Source: Pollutibacter soli
GTDB lineage: Bacteria > Bacteroidota > Bacteroidia > Chitinophagales > Chitinophagaceae
DNA length: 64,000 bases
Assembly (NCBI GenBank): GCA_029269725.1
Contig: JARJHS010000005.1
Coordinates: forward strand, 1-64,000
Direction: 5' to 3'
Shown here: one piece after another, positions 20,150-28,971 of the stretch
How positions within the stretch are numbered: position 1 is the stretch's first letter
How the letters are laid out: each line of letters opens with the position of its first letter
The notes under the pieces: generated by a model
What the model saw: only the letters and a program-made list of their open reading frames with translations
What the model was told of the DNA's origin: nothing
The model's database searches: none
Translations under genes and position numbers: made by a program

Positions 20150-22276
20150 ATGCAACCAACAAGGATCGGGTTTACCAAATTAACTTTCATGTTTGCCTTG
20201 ATTGGAATGATGGCTTGTAAATCAAATGAAAGTGAACGATCATGGAGTGTATACAAAGGAGATGAAAGAAGCAGCAGTTATTCATCACTTAACCAAATCA
20301 ACGCTGCCAACGTAAGCCAGCTTAAACAGGTATGGACGTTTGAGATGAATGACCTTCCTGCATCTGCACAGGCTGCCAACAATCAATGCAATCCGATTAT
20401 CGTTGATGGCATCATGTATGCCATTTCACCCAAACGTTCAGTATTTGCAATTGAAGCAGCTACGGGAAAACAGATCTGGGCGTATGACTTTTTTAACGGA
20501 GGTGGCGGTGGTGGTGTAAACCGTGGAGTGACCTATTGGGACAAAAGAATAATTTATGCAGCAGGGAGTTTCCTCGTTGCACTGGACGCAACAAATGGTA
20601 AACCGATAACAAGCTTTGGTGATAGTGGTAAGGTTAATCTCAATGAAGGTGTGCGTGATGATCCGGAAAAAATTGCAGTAACCTTAACTACTCCAGGAAT
20701 CATCTTCAATGATCTGATCATTATTGGTTCAAGACTTCCCGATCTGTATGGAACACCACCCGGTTATGTTCGCGCATATAATTGCAAAACGGGTGCATTG
20801 GTATGGACATTTCATACGATTCCATTACCTGGTGAAGCCGGGTATGACACCTGGCCGAAGGATGCATATAAGTATGCAGGCGGTGTAAACAACTGGTCCG
20901 GGATGGCGGTAGATACAAAACGCGGAATGGTATTCATGTCACTCGGTTCGCCAACCTATGACTTCTACGGCGCAGACAGGATCGGACAAAATCTTTACGG
21001 GAATTGTGTACTCGCATTGGACGCTGCAACAGGTACACATAAATGGCATTATCAAACAGTTCATCATGATATATGGGACTATGATTTGCCTTCACCTCCC
21101 AACCTTGTACAATTGGAAAAAGATGGGAAGACAATTGATGCAGTTGCCCAGGTAAGTAAGCAAGGGTTCATTTACATTTTAGATCGTGAAACCGGTCAGC
21201 CGGTGTTTCCGATTGAAGAACGTGCTGTACCCGCATCAAATCTGCCTGGAGAACAGGCGTGGCCCACACAACCATTTCCAACCAAACCCGCACCATTTGC
21301 ACGACAGCTGATTTCGGAAAACGATCTGTCTCATTTTTCAGATTCCGGTCATGAGGCGGTTTTGAAAAAGTTCAGGTCAATGCGATATGAAGGGATCTAT
21401 ACACCACCGGATTTAAAAGGTACATTGATGTTTCCGGGAACGAGAGGTGGCGCAAATTGGGGCGGTGCTGCCTTTGATGAAACAACAAACACATTGTATG
21501 TAAGGTCAAGTGAAGCACCGGATATACAAACGATTATTGAAGTGGATCCAAACGCTGTGGCTGATATGCCGATCATTGATCAGGGTCGTAGAATGTATGC
21601 CGTGTATTGCGCTTCCTGCCATGGTGCAAATAAAGTAAGTAACACTCCAACATATCCATCCCTAACTGACTTGAATAAACGAATGAGTCGTGAAGCTGCT
21701 CTTGATAAAATTCAGAAGGGTGGGGGTTTAATGCCGCCATTTGCAGGAGTATTAAAAGAAGATGAGCAGCAGGCGATACTTGCATTTGTTCATAGTGCAG
21801 GAAAAACTCAGGATACTGCTGCGAAAGCTAAAGCTGATACAACAGAGAAAAAAAAGCTATACCTCAATACAACAGGGTATGCTACCTGGAAAGATCCTTC
21901 AGGTAATCCTGCGATAAAAGCTCCCTGGGGAAGATTGCATTCACTGAATCTTTCAACAGGCGAGTACAACTGGCAAATTCCGCTAGGTAATGATGATAAA
22001 CGACAGGCAGCAGGAGAGCCTGAAACTGGTCAGGAGGGAAAGGCTGGACCTATTGTGACTGCCGGGGGATTAATTTTTATTGGTGGTGGTGATGATAAAA
22101 AATTCAGAGCCCTGGATAAGGAAACGGGGATAGTTGTTTGGGAAACGGTATTGCCTGGAATCACTAACGCGACCGCCTGTACGTTTTCAGTGAAAGGAAA
22201 GCAATACGTTTCAGTTTGCGTAAGTGGCACGAAAGAAAAGCCTTCGGGTTCTATTGTTACTTTTTCAATAAATTGA
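20150..22276 (+). CDS. PQQ-dependent alcohol dehydrogenase with fused cytochrome c domain
   Basis: A 708-residue quinohemoprotein. N-terminal lipoprotein-like signal (LIGMMACKS). The eight-bladed propeller shows repeated W-motifs such as ATGKQIWAYDFF, TGALVWTFHTIP and GTHKWHYQTVHHDIWDYDLP, the latter typical of PQQ alcohol dehydrogenases. Unusually, the cytochrome c domain is inserted before the last blades: the heme motif CASCH is at 487-491, and a propeller tail (STGEYNWQIPLG, KETGIVVWETVLPG) follows. This arrangement is known in membrane-bound glucose/alcohol dehydrogenase-like proteins of Bacteroidota. It would oxidise an alcohol or aldose in the periplasm. PQQ must come from elsewhere. 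Confidence 0.9.
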   Translation: MQPTRIGFTKLTFMFALIGMMACKSNESERSWSVYKGDERSSSYSSLNQINAANVSQLKQVWTFEMNDLPASAQAANNQCNPIIVDGIMYAISPKRSVFAIEAATGKQIWAYDFFNGGGGGGVNRGVTYWDKRIIYAAGSFLVALDATNGKPITSFGDSGKVNLNEGVRDDPEKIAVTLTTPGIIFNDLIIIGSRLPDLYGTPPGYVRAYNCKTGALVWTFHTIPLPGEAGYDTWPKDAYKYAGGVNNWSGMAVDTKRGMVFMSLGSPTYDFYGADRIGQNLYGNCVLALDAATGTHKWHYQTVHHDIWDYDLPSPPNLVQLEKDGKTIDAVAQVSKQGFIYILDRETGQPVFPIEERAVPASNLPGEQAWPTQPFPTKPAPFARQLISENDLSHFSDSGHEAVLKKFRSMRYEGIYTPPDLKGTLMFPGTRGGANWGGAAFDETTNTLYVRSSEAPDIQTIIEVDPNAVADMPIIDQGRRMYAVYCASCHGANKVSNTPTYPSLTDLNKRMSREAALDKIQKGGGLMPPFAGVLKEDEQQAILAFVHSAGKTQDTAAKAKADTTEKKKLYLNTTGYATWKDPSGNPAIKAPWGRLHSLNLSTGEYNWQIPLGNDDKRQAAGEPETGQEGKAGPIVTAGGLIFIGGGDDKKFRALDKETGIVVWETVLPGITNATACTFSVKGKQYVSVCVSGTKEKPSGSIVTFSIN

Positions 22277-22546
22277 TTAAAATATTTCTACCTCGTCATT
22301 ACTGATATAGATTTAGCCGGATCTCAGCTGGCTTGCAATTACAAATTTTTATTATGCCCTCGTCAGTCGATTAACAAGTCAGAAATCGATAATGACGGAA
22401 GCGTTGTATATTCGCTTACACAACGTATGTAGTGTATGCGGACAGGGTTTATGTTTTGGGTTTCCCATTTAATCTTAAAATATTAATGGCTGCGAGAACA
22501 TCAACTTATCCTGTTTGTTTTTATCAATGGTAGAGGAGATAAATTA

Positions 22547-25129
22547 ATGAGGCCTGCATTTCCAGCTATGGTTATAAAAATATCTTTATGGATATTATTG
22601 GTATTCTGTTTTCCATCGATGACGTTCAGCGCTCATTCCCAGGAGAAGCCGGGCATAAAAGACAGTGTTGTTGAATTATCGCAAATTGTCGTTTCTGCAT
22701 CCAGGAGTGGCGAGAAACTTTTGCAGGCACCAGTAAGTATTGAAAAACTCAGTCCGCGCGATATTCGTCAGACAGCTCAACCTTCATTCTTTGACGCCAT
22801 TGAAAATCTGAAAGGGATTCACATGATCACTCCGAGCCTGGGCTTTAAAGTGATCAATGCGCGTGGCTTCAGCAACACCACAAATGTTCGTTTTGTACAG
22901 ATGGTTGACGGAATGGATATCCAGGCACCACATATCGGCGCACCAATGGCAAATTCGCTGGGTCCTAGTGATCTGGATATTCAATCGGTAGAGGTATTGC
23001 CCGGTGCTGCTTCTGCATTGTATGGCATGAATGCGATCAACGGAACAGCCAACTTTCTTCTCAATGATCCATTCAATACAGAAGGTTTGAGCATTTACCA
23101 GAAAACAGGAGTCAATCACATCAATAGCAGCGAACATAGTGCTGCATTGAATAGTGAAACATCTTTGCGATGGGCAAAGGTTCTTGGAAGTAATTGGGCT
23201 TTCAAAATAAATACTAGTTACACAGCCGGAGTAGACTGGTATGCGGACAACCGGATGGACCTGGCTCCGAATCTCAATGCGTCTACAGGTTTAACCGGTG
23301 AACTCAATCCTGGAAAAGACCTTGTAAATATATATGGTGATGAGGCTTCAAATCGAAGAACGCTGACTCTCGGAGGAAAACAATACATCGTAAGCCGGTC
23401 GGGGTATGCAGAAAAAGATATGGCCAGTTATGACCTGGGGAACTTTAAAGGCGATGTTTCTCTTGCATTCCGACCGTCAGAGAAGATGTACATCAACTAT
23501 ACATTTCGCTTTGCACATACCAATACGATTTACCAGCGTACCAATCGTTTCCGGCTGGATAGATATGCCACCGGGCAACATAGTATTTCTTTGAAGACAG
23601 GTAGTATACAATTCAGAGCTTATGTAAATACCGAGAATACGGGCGATTCATACAATATCCGCTCGATGGCTGAAAATGTTGACCGCGGATTTAAATCGGA
23701 CAATAACTGGTTTTCTGATTTTACCAATAGTTACAATAATGCAATTTCTCAAGGCTCTGATGTAAGTGATGCAATGAATATAGCAAGATCATATGCAGAT
23801 AATGACCGGCCCGCTCCGCACACACCTGAAATGGATTCTCTTATCGATAAATTGCGCGATATCAATAACTGGGACCAGGGAGCAGCGCTGCGTGTAAAAG
23901 CACAGATGTATCATGCAGAAATTCAGCATACGATTACCAATGATATTTTTAAAAAATTACAATCGGTGCACAAATTGTCCATCATGTACGGGCTCGATTA
24001 TCGCGAATATGCAGTAGTACCGGATGGAAACTATTTTATCAATCCTTCCAAACCCGGAAGCAACCTTCACTACAGGAAAGCTGGTGGATTTATCCAGGCT
24101 ACGCAACAGCTGTTCAAGCAAAAATTAAAACTGAATGCTGTGCTTAGAATTGATAAAAACCAGTACTACGAGGCGAAACTAAACCCACGATTTGCTGTTG
24201 TCTATTCTCCCTCTCAGCAACACAATTTCCGAATTGCGTTTCAGCAGGGAGATCGTTTCCCGAGCCTGTTCGAAGCTTTTTCAAATATCAACAGTGGAGG
24301 AGTGAAGCGTGTGGGCGGACTACCGGTCATGTCTAATGGTATTTTCGAGAACAGTTATTTGCGTTCATCCATTGATGCATTCCAGGCTGCAAATACAAAA
24401 GATATTAATTCAGGTGGGTTGACGTTGGATGAGGCTGTACAGAAAAACCAGGGATTGCTGAAAAAGAATGAGTATACTTACCTGGAACCAGAAAAAATAC
24501 AGAGTATCGAATTCGGATATCGGGGAGTGGTTTTTGATAATAAAATAGTTATTGATCTCGATCTTTATTACAACGTTTACAAAAATCTGATGGCCCAGGT
24601 CGAAGCAAATATCCCTAATTCGACAGCGCCTGATAGTTTACTCTATATTCTGAACAACAGGCAAAGGCAGGCCAGGTATCGTTTATGGACGAATTCCAAA
24701 ACAGTAAGCTACAACTATGGGAGCACGTTAGGATTGACCTGGAATTTCTTTAAGAATTATACGCTTGCGGGAAATGTGACACTGGCAAAACTCGACAGGA
24801 AGACCAATAACGATGGATTGGAGGATGCTTTTAACACGCCCATGTGGATCTATAATGTTGCGGTCGGCAATCCGGATCTGTGGTCGGGGGTTGGGTTTCA
24901 GATTAATTTCCGCTGGCAAAGCGAATGTCTCTGGCAGTCGTCACTTGCGACAGGAGAGGTGAAAGCGTACTCCTCTATGGATGGGCAGGTTCAGTATCAT
25001 CCAAAGAAAGATAACTGGAGTGTAAAGATCGGAGGTGTTAATCTTTTAAACCGGTACTACTACAGTTATATTGGAGGACCATCGCTGGGAGGAATATATT
25101 ACTGTACGTTTGTGTGCAAGGTGATTTGA
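22547..25129 (+). CDS. TonB-dependent outer-membrane receptor
   Basis: An 860-residue receptor. Signal peptide (residues 1-32, ending SAHSQ), a TonB-box-like stretch and plug domain at about 45-160 (VVSASRSGEKLLQAPVSIEK, VNARGFSNTTNVRF, VEVLPGAASALYGMNAINGT), then a long beta-barrel. There is no carboxypeptidase-like N-terminal domain and no SusD partner, so it is not a SusC. It resembles siderophore/vitamin-type receptors. It stands 270 bp after the PQQ dehydrogenase in the same orientation, which makes uptake of PQQ or of the oxidised substrate a reasonable guess. Confidence 0.92.
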   Translation: MRPAFPAMVIKISLWILLVFCFPSMTFSAHSQEKPGIKDSVVELSQIVVSASRSGEKLLQAPVSIEKLSPRDIRQTAQPSFFDAIENLKGIHMITPSLGFKVINARGFSNTTNVRFVQMVDGMDIQAPHIGAPMANSLGPSDLDIQSVEVLPGAASALYGMNAINGTANFLLNDPFNTEGLSIYQKTGVNHINSSEHSAALNSETSLRWAKVLGSNWAFKINTSYTAGVDWYADNRMDLAPNLNASTGLTGELNPGKDLVNIYGDEASNRRTLTLGGKQYIVSRSGYAEKDMASYDLGNFKGDVSLAFRPSEKMYINYTFRFAHTNTIYQRTNRFRLDRYATGQHSISLKTGSIQFRAYVNTENTGDSYNIRSMAENVDRGFKSDNNWFSDFTNSYNNAISQGSDVSDAMNIARSYADNDRPAPHTPEMDSLIDKLRDINNWDQGAALRVKAQMYHAEIQHTITNDIFKKLQSVHKLSIMYGLDYREYAVVPDGNYFINPSKPGSNLHYRKAGGFIQATQQLFKQKLKLNAVLRIDKNQYYEAKLNPRFAVVYSPSQQHNFRIAFQQGDRFPSLFEAFSNINSGGVKRVGGLPVMSNGIFENSYLRSSIDAFQAANTKDINSGGLTLDEAVQKNQGLLKKNEYTYLEPEKIQSIEFGYRGVVFDNKIVIDLDLYYNVYKNLMAQVEANIPNSTAPDSLLYILNNRQRQARYRLWTNSKTVSYNYGSTLGLTWNFFKNYTLAGNVTLAKLDRKTNNDGLEDAFNTPMWIYNVAVGNPDLWSGVGFQINFRWQSECLWQSSLATGEVKAYSSMDGQVQYHPKKDNWSVKIGGVNLLNRYYYSYIGGPSLGGIYYCTFVCKVI

Positions 25130-25465
25130 TCATCGAGGTTATTGATAAGGTAGAGTCCATGAGAAGTAATCTCTTCATTTTAGCGGCAATAATTGTAACA
25201 GTTTATTTTCTGCAGATGTAAAAATTAAATGACAGAAAACGGTCACAATAGAAACTAAAATTATGATATAGTCCGGATTGTAATTTTTAAATGGGATACT
25301 TCAAATACTATGCTCCCTGATAATTCTACAGCAATTAGTCTGACCCGAAATGAATTAAAGATTTTAGAAAATCTACTCTAAAATGCTGTTGATGGCTTTG
25401 ACGCGATCCCCGCCTGACCGACTCACAGAATATATTTAGAGAATGTTTCGGGACAGTCGCACAGG

Positions 25466-25486
25466 GAACCGCCGACCCTCTGCTTG
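25466..25486 (-). repeat. second, degenerate tRNA-Val 3' remnant
   Basis: The plus-strand sequence GAACCGCCGACCCTCTGCTTG equals the T-arm to anticodon-arm part of tRNA-Val (as in 36427-36449), then diverges. It lies 72 bp outside the attachment repeat at 25538, so it looks like the scar of an earlier insertion at the same tRNA. Confidence 0.55.
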
Positions 25487-25510
25487 CAAAAAATAAATCT
25501 TAACTGAAAT

Positions 25511-25535
25511 AAAAAAGGGCCTCAAATGAGACCCT
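25511..25535 (-). terminator. intrinsic terminator next to the displaced tRNA 3' end
   Basis: On the minus strand, GGGTCTC-ATTT-GAGGCCC is a 7-bp stem (one G-U pair) followed by six T. Before the island inserted, this would have been the terminator of tRNA-Val. Confidence 0.65.
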
Positions 25536-25537
25536 CT

Positions 25538-25582
25538 GTGGGAGTTGACGGGATCGAACCGCCGACCCTCTGCTTGTAAGGC
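25538..25582 (-). repeat. attachment repeat (distal from intact tRNA), 45 bp
   Basis: Exactly identical to 36411-36455 and equal to the tRNA-Val 3' half from the anticodon loop to the discriminator base plus one base. It marks the left border of the island; the match ends sharply at both sides. Confidence 0.92.
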
Positions 25583-25692
25583 GGTCAATTTATATTTACC
25601 GATATTTTTCTTTGTCTATTTTAATATTGATTATCAATTAGATAAACGTTTTCATTTTCCCGATAATTATCGATGATTACCCATTTTTATTA

Positions 25693-25727
25693 GATTTGTT
25701 TAAACCATGTTTAAACCAGGTTTAAAT
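25693..25727 (+). repeat. phased GTTTAAACCA repeats at the left end (integrase arm sites?)
   Basis: GTTTAAACCA starts at 25698 and 25709 and a partial copy GTTTAAA at 25720, a period of 11 bp, running into the integrase ATG at 25726. The 28-bp segment 25693-25720 occurs again, same orientation, at 36335-36362 near the other end. Position at both element ends and helical phasing fit arm-type integrase binding sites; the left set could also repress the integrase gene. Confidence 0.6.
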
Positions 25728-26946
25728 GAATACATCGGTCAAGGCTATACTTTTCACTTCAAAAATGTTCAAAAATGGTGAACATCCGGTAATGCTTCGC
25801 ATCATTAAAAACCGGAAACCCAAATACCTGTCAGTTGGATTTTCTTGTACAAAGGATATGTGGAATGAGGTCGAAGGATTACCAATAAAAAAACATCCAT
25901 TGTACAAAGAAGCAAAGATCTTGATCGGCAGGAAAAAGCTTGAAGCGGATAAACTGATCCTGGATCTCGAAAATGAAAATCAGCACCTATCAGCCTATGA
26001 AATCAAAAAGCAGCTGAAAAGAGCCAAAGTGAATAATCCCATTGTCGGTTCATATTTTGACCAGGTGATTGAAAGATTCAAGAATAGTGGTCAGCTAAAA
26101 AATGGCGACATCTACAAGGATTGTAAACGGAATCTGGGGCACTTCTGTAAGATTGATGAAATACATTTCTCTGATGTTGATGTAGCCTTTTTAAACAAGT
26201 TTGTTGAATTCCTACGCAATCGAGGGAAAGGAGACAATACTATTTATTTGTACCTGCGGACTTTTCGGGCATTGTTGAATAAAGCTATTAAGGAAGATGT
26301 TTGCAGTGAAAAATACTATCCTTTCAAACAATTCAGTTTGGCGAAGTATGCCAAGATCAAGACTGAGAAGAGAGCGATTTCTAAGGAGGATATTTTAAAA
26401 GTTGCAAAAGTCAATCTCAAAAAAAGTCCGCATTTAATTGATGCCAGAAATATTTTCATGTTCAGCTACTATTGCCGTGGAATGAATTTCATAGATATTT
26501 CCTTCTTGAAGTGGAAAAATATAAAAGCTGATAGGTTGAATTATACCCGTAAAAAAACGAAGGAATTGTTTAATATTTTGATTCTTGATCCTGCGTTAGA
26601 GATATTGCAGTTCTATCGAAAACATTCTTCTGGTTTACCGGACGAATATGTCTTCCCAATTTTTGACGAATCCCACAGTACCCCACAGAAATTGCACAAC
26701 AGACAAATAAAAATGTTGAGGCAGGTTAATAAAGACTTGAAAGAAATAGGAGCATTGGCTAAACTGGACACTGAACTTACGACCTATGTTGCTAGACATA
26801 GTTATGCGACCATTTTAAAAAAGAGCGGAATTTCAACAAGTGTTATAAGCCAGGCAATGGGGCATGACAGTGAAAAGACGACTCAAATTTATCTGGAAAG
26901 TTTTGAAGATGATATCATAGATCAAGCAAGTAGATCAATTTTATAA
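25726..26946 (+). CDS. int: tyrosine recombinase / integrase of the island
   Basis: A 406-residue integrase of the Bacteroidetes type. An N-terminal arm-binding domain (about 1-90), a SAM-like core-binding domain (about 100-200) and the catalytic domain (about 210-400). Catalytic residues: Arg251 in YCRGMNFIDI, Arg357 in YVARHSYAT, Tyr389 in TTQIYLESF, with GHDSEKTT as box III. The usual box II His is replaced by Tyr three residues before Arg357, as is common in this group. It is placed beside the distal attachment repeat, reading into the island, and should cut within tRNA-Val. The ATG overlaps the last arm-type repeat. Confidence 0.95.
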   Translation: MNTSVKAILFTSKMFKNGEHPVMLRIIKNRKPKYLSVGFSCTKDMWNEVEGLPIKKHPLYKEAKILIGRKKLEADKLILDLENENQHLSAYEIKKQLKRAKVNNPIVGSYFDQVIERFKNSGQLKNGDIYKDCKRNLGHFCKIDEIHFSDVDVAFLNKFVEFLRNRGKGDNTIYLYLRTFRALLNKAIKEDVCSEKYYPFKQFSLAKYAKIKTEKRAISKEDILKVAKVNLKKSPHLIDARNIFMFSYYCRGMNFIDISFLKWKNIKADRLNYTRKKTKELFNILILDPALEILQFYRKHSSGLPDEYVFPIFDESHSTPQKLHNRQIKMLRQVNKDLKEIGALAKLDTELTTYVARHSYATILKKSGISTSVISQAMGHDSEKTTQIYLESFEDDIIDQASRSIL

Positions 26947-26955
26947 ATTAAGGAC

Positions 26956-27648
26956 ATGAATAATTTCTATTCGACTTATAAGAATACCAAAAAGGAGAAA
27001 TTCAACTATTATAAGTCAGAATTTCGGGCAAGAGTAAGCGAAGCAAGAAATAGGGACAAGGTCATTGAAACTTACTTTGATACCTTTTTTAGACAGCCGT
27101 TTGGAGAGATTCAAAACAAACTAAGTTTGAATATGAATATCCCCAATAATGCAAAAAATAATTATGAACGTGACCGAAAGATATCACTGGAGGCAGCATA
27201 CAATTTCGAGTTTGCACAAATCAATTCTGAAAAAATTGAAGAGGTAATCGAAAACCTTGCTGCTTGGCAAGCTATCATTGAATTTCAGGCTTTTTTGGAA
27301 ACCAAAAAAATTAGTATTCAGAACAAGAAAGTCTCAAAGAAATCAAATGACCAGAGATCAAACATTATTTGGAAAGGAGAGAATGAAACAGAACTTATTC
27401 ATCTCATCTACGCAATGTTTCACGGCGATTTTATTTCATGCAAGCCCAATAGAATAGATTCCGTAGTTCAAAGTATTTGCACAGCATTTAATTATGAATT
27501 AGGGAAAAATTGGAAATCCAATCACTCTAAAAGCATTCATAATAGAAAAAACGACTACCAAATTCAAATTTTTGATAAGCTAAAAAGTAGTTACATCCTA
27601 TATGCCAATAGCCAGAAACAAAATAGGGCAAAAAATAAGGCTAAATAG
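26956..27648 (+). CDS. RteC-like protein
   Basis: A 230-residue, Lys- and Asn-rich protein starting 9 bp after the integrase. The C-terminal half has ELIHLIYAMFHGDFISCKPN and KSIHNRKNDYQIQIFDKLK, which match the conserved region of RteC-type proteins encoded beside integrases of Bacteroides elements. RteC itself activates excision genes of CTnDOT. The N-terminal half is poorly recognisable. The assignment rests on remembered motifs and position; a role in excision control is inferred. Confidence 0.65.
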   Translation: MNNFYSTYKNTKKEKFNYYKSEFRARVSEARNRDKVIETYFDTFFRQPFGEIQNKLSLNMNIPNNAKNNYERDRKISLEAAYNFEFAQINSEKIEEVIENLAAWQAIIEFQAFLETKKISIQNKKVSKKSNDQRSNIIWKGENETELIHLIYAMFHGDFISCKPNRIDSVVQSICTAFNYELGKNWKSNHSKSIHNRKNDYQIQIFDKLKSSYILYANSQKQNRAKNKAK

Positions 27649-27739
27649 GAAAAACTAATCCCACCTCAATCCCACTGGGATTAGCTTTCAATAAGACTTG
27701 TAGTAAAATTTATAAGTTTTGCATGATCAAACTCACGTT

Positions 27740-28024
27740 ATGCAAAACGCATTTTTTATTCAATTAAGCGAAAAGGAATTTAAAGAACTGCTCAAGAATT
27801 CTGTGAAAGAATTGCTTGAGAGTTCTAATGAGATTAAGAAGGAAAGTCAAAAGGAAATTCTCAGTCTTAGAGAGACGGCGGACTTTTTGAATATTGCCCC
27901 ACAGACTTTGTATGGATATACTTCAAATCGCTCCATACCATTTATCAAGAAGGGAAAAAAACTTTATTTCAAGCGATCTGATATTTTGAAATGGCTTAAC
28001 GCGGGAAATAAAATTCAAAAATAA
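27740..28024 (+). CDS. helix-turn-helix (excisionase/AlpA-like) protein
   Basis: A 94-residue protein from the ATG at 27740 (a TTG at 27719 is possible but less likely). A helical N-terminus is followed by a MerR-type winged HTH: LSLRETADFLNIAPQTLYGY, then the wing FIKKGKKLYFKRSDILKWL. This is the standard small DNA-binding protein of Bacteroidetes integrative elements and probably the recombination directionality factor. A short inverted repeat just after the stop (GCGTCA...TGACGC, 28028-28045) may be its terminator. Confidence 0.85.
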   Translation: MQNAFFIQLSEKEFKELLKNSVKELLESSNEIKKESQKEILSLRETADFLNIAPQTLYGYTSNRSIPFIKKGKKLYFKRSDILKWLNAGNKIQK

Positions 28025-28074
28025 AAAGCGTCACTGCTATGACGCTTCATTAACTCACCTATAAATTTACTTTG

Positions 28075-28971
28075 ATGCAAGATAACATTTCTGTGTCTTT
28101 ATATAGGCATGTCTATGACAAAGACCCTCAGACAGTCTCAATTAACAATATATTCCATGCAGTTGCTTTTGATAGAAACTTGAAATTCTGTTGTGAAAGA
28201 CTTCGATCCTTAAAGTATAAAGATGAAAAGCTGGAGTATAAACTTAAAAACCTACCTGCATTTACAGCCAGCGGAACTTTCCATTCCGGACATAGAAGTG
28301 GCGATATTATCTCACACAGCGGCCTAATCCAGATTGATATCGATGAAGTATCTGAAAGCTGGAGATCTAAGGATGATTTAAGGAAAAGTCTCGAAGATGA
28401 TTTATTCACTTTTGCATTATTTGCTTCTCCTTCAGGAAATGGCTTCAAAATTTTGGTAAAAATTGAAAGCGAACAGCATTCAATTGCTTTTGGTAGCCTG
28501 GAACAGTATTTTCTTAAAAAATACAAAATCCAAATAGATAAGAAGTGCAAAGACGTTGGGCGCCTTTGCTTTTTAAGCCACGATCCAAAGATTTACCTCA
28601 ATCCCGATGCAAAGAAATATATCGTTGAACATTTTCGATTACCTGTCGAAGTTACAAGGACTGAACAGTGTATAACGCGGAGGTTCACTGAGGAAATAGA
28701 GAAGCTTGTATTGCACCTTGAAAAATATAAAGTTGACATTACAAACGGATATAGTAACTGGCTAAAAATTGGGTTTGCGTTAGCAAGTCACTTGGGAGAA
28801 AATGGCAGGGTGTATTTTCATAGGATTTCTGCATTGAGCCCACAATATGATGCAAGTCGGACTAATCGACAATACTCAGCATGTGTAAAAAATATCAAGC
28901 CTGCTACAACTATTAAATCATTGTTCTACATGGCAGCACTGTATGGAGTAAAAATTAATAACTCTTTATGA
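28075..28971 (+). CDS. BT4734/VirE-N domain primase-like protein
   Basis: A 298-residue protein from the ATG at 28075 (a TTG directly before it is also in frame). Residues about 45-150 match the BT4734-like/VirE N-terminal domain: FTASGTFHSGHRSGD, then GLIQIDIDEVSE with the acidic metal-binding pair, and LFASPSGNGFKILVKI. The C-terminal part (about 225-298) is PriCT-like with GYSNWLKIGFALASHLGENG. Such proteins are primases of mobile elements. Its stop overlaps the ATG of the helicase gene by 4 bp (ATGA), so the primase and helicase halves are made together. Confidence 0.85.
   Translation: MQDNISVSLYRHVYDKDPQTVSINNIFHAVAFDRNLKFCCERLRSLKYKDEKLEYKLKNLPAFTASGTFHSGHRSGDIISHSGLIQIDIDEVSESWRSKDDLRKSLEDDLFTFALFASPSGNGFKILVKIESEQHSIAFGSLEQYFLKKYKIQIDKKCKDVGRLCFLSHDPKIYLNPDAKKYIVEHFRLPVEVTRTEQCITRRFTEEIEKLVLHLEKYKVDITNGYSNWLKIGFALASHLGENGRVYFHRISALSPQYDASRTNRQYSACVKNIKPATTIKSLFYMAALYGVKINNSL

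Noticed and set aside
22547-25129. SusC-type polysaccharide receptor
   Set aside because: No carboxypeptidase-like N-terminal domain, shorter barrel than SusC, and no SusD gene beside it.
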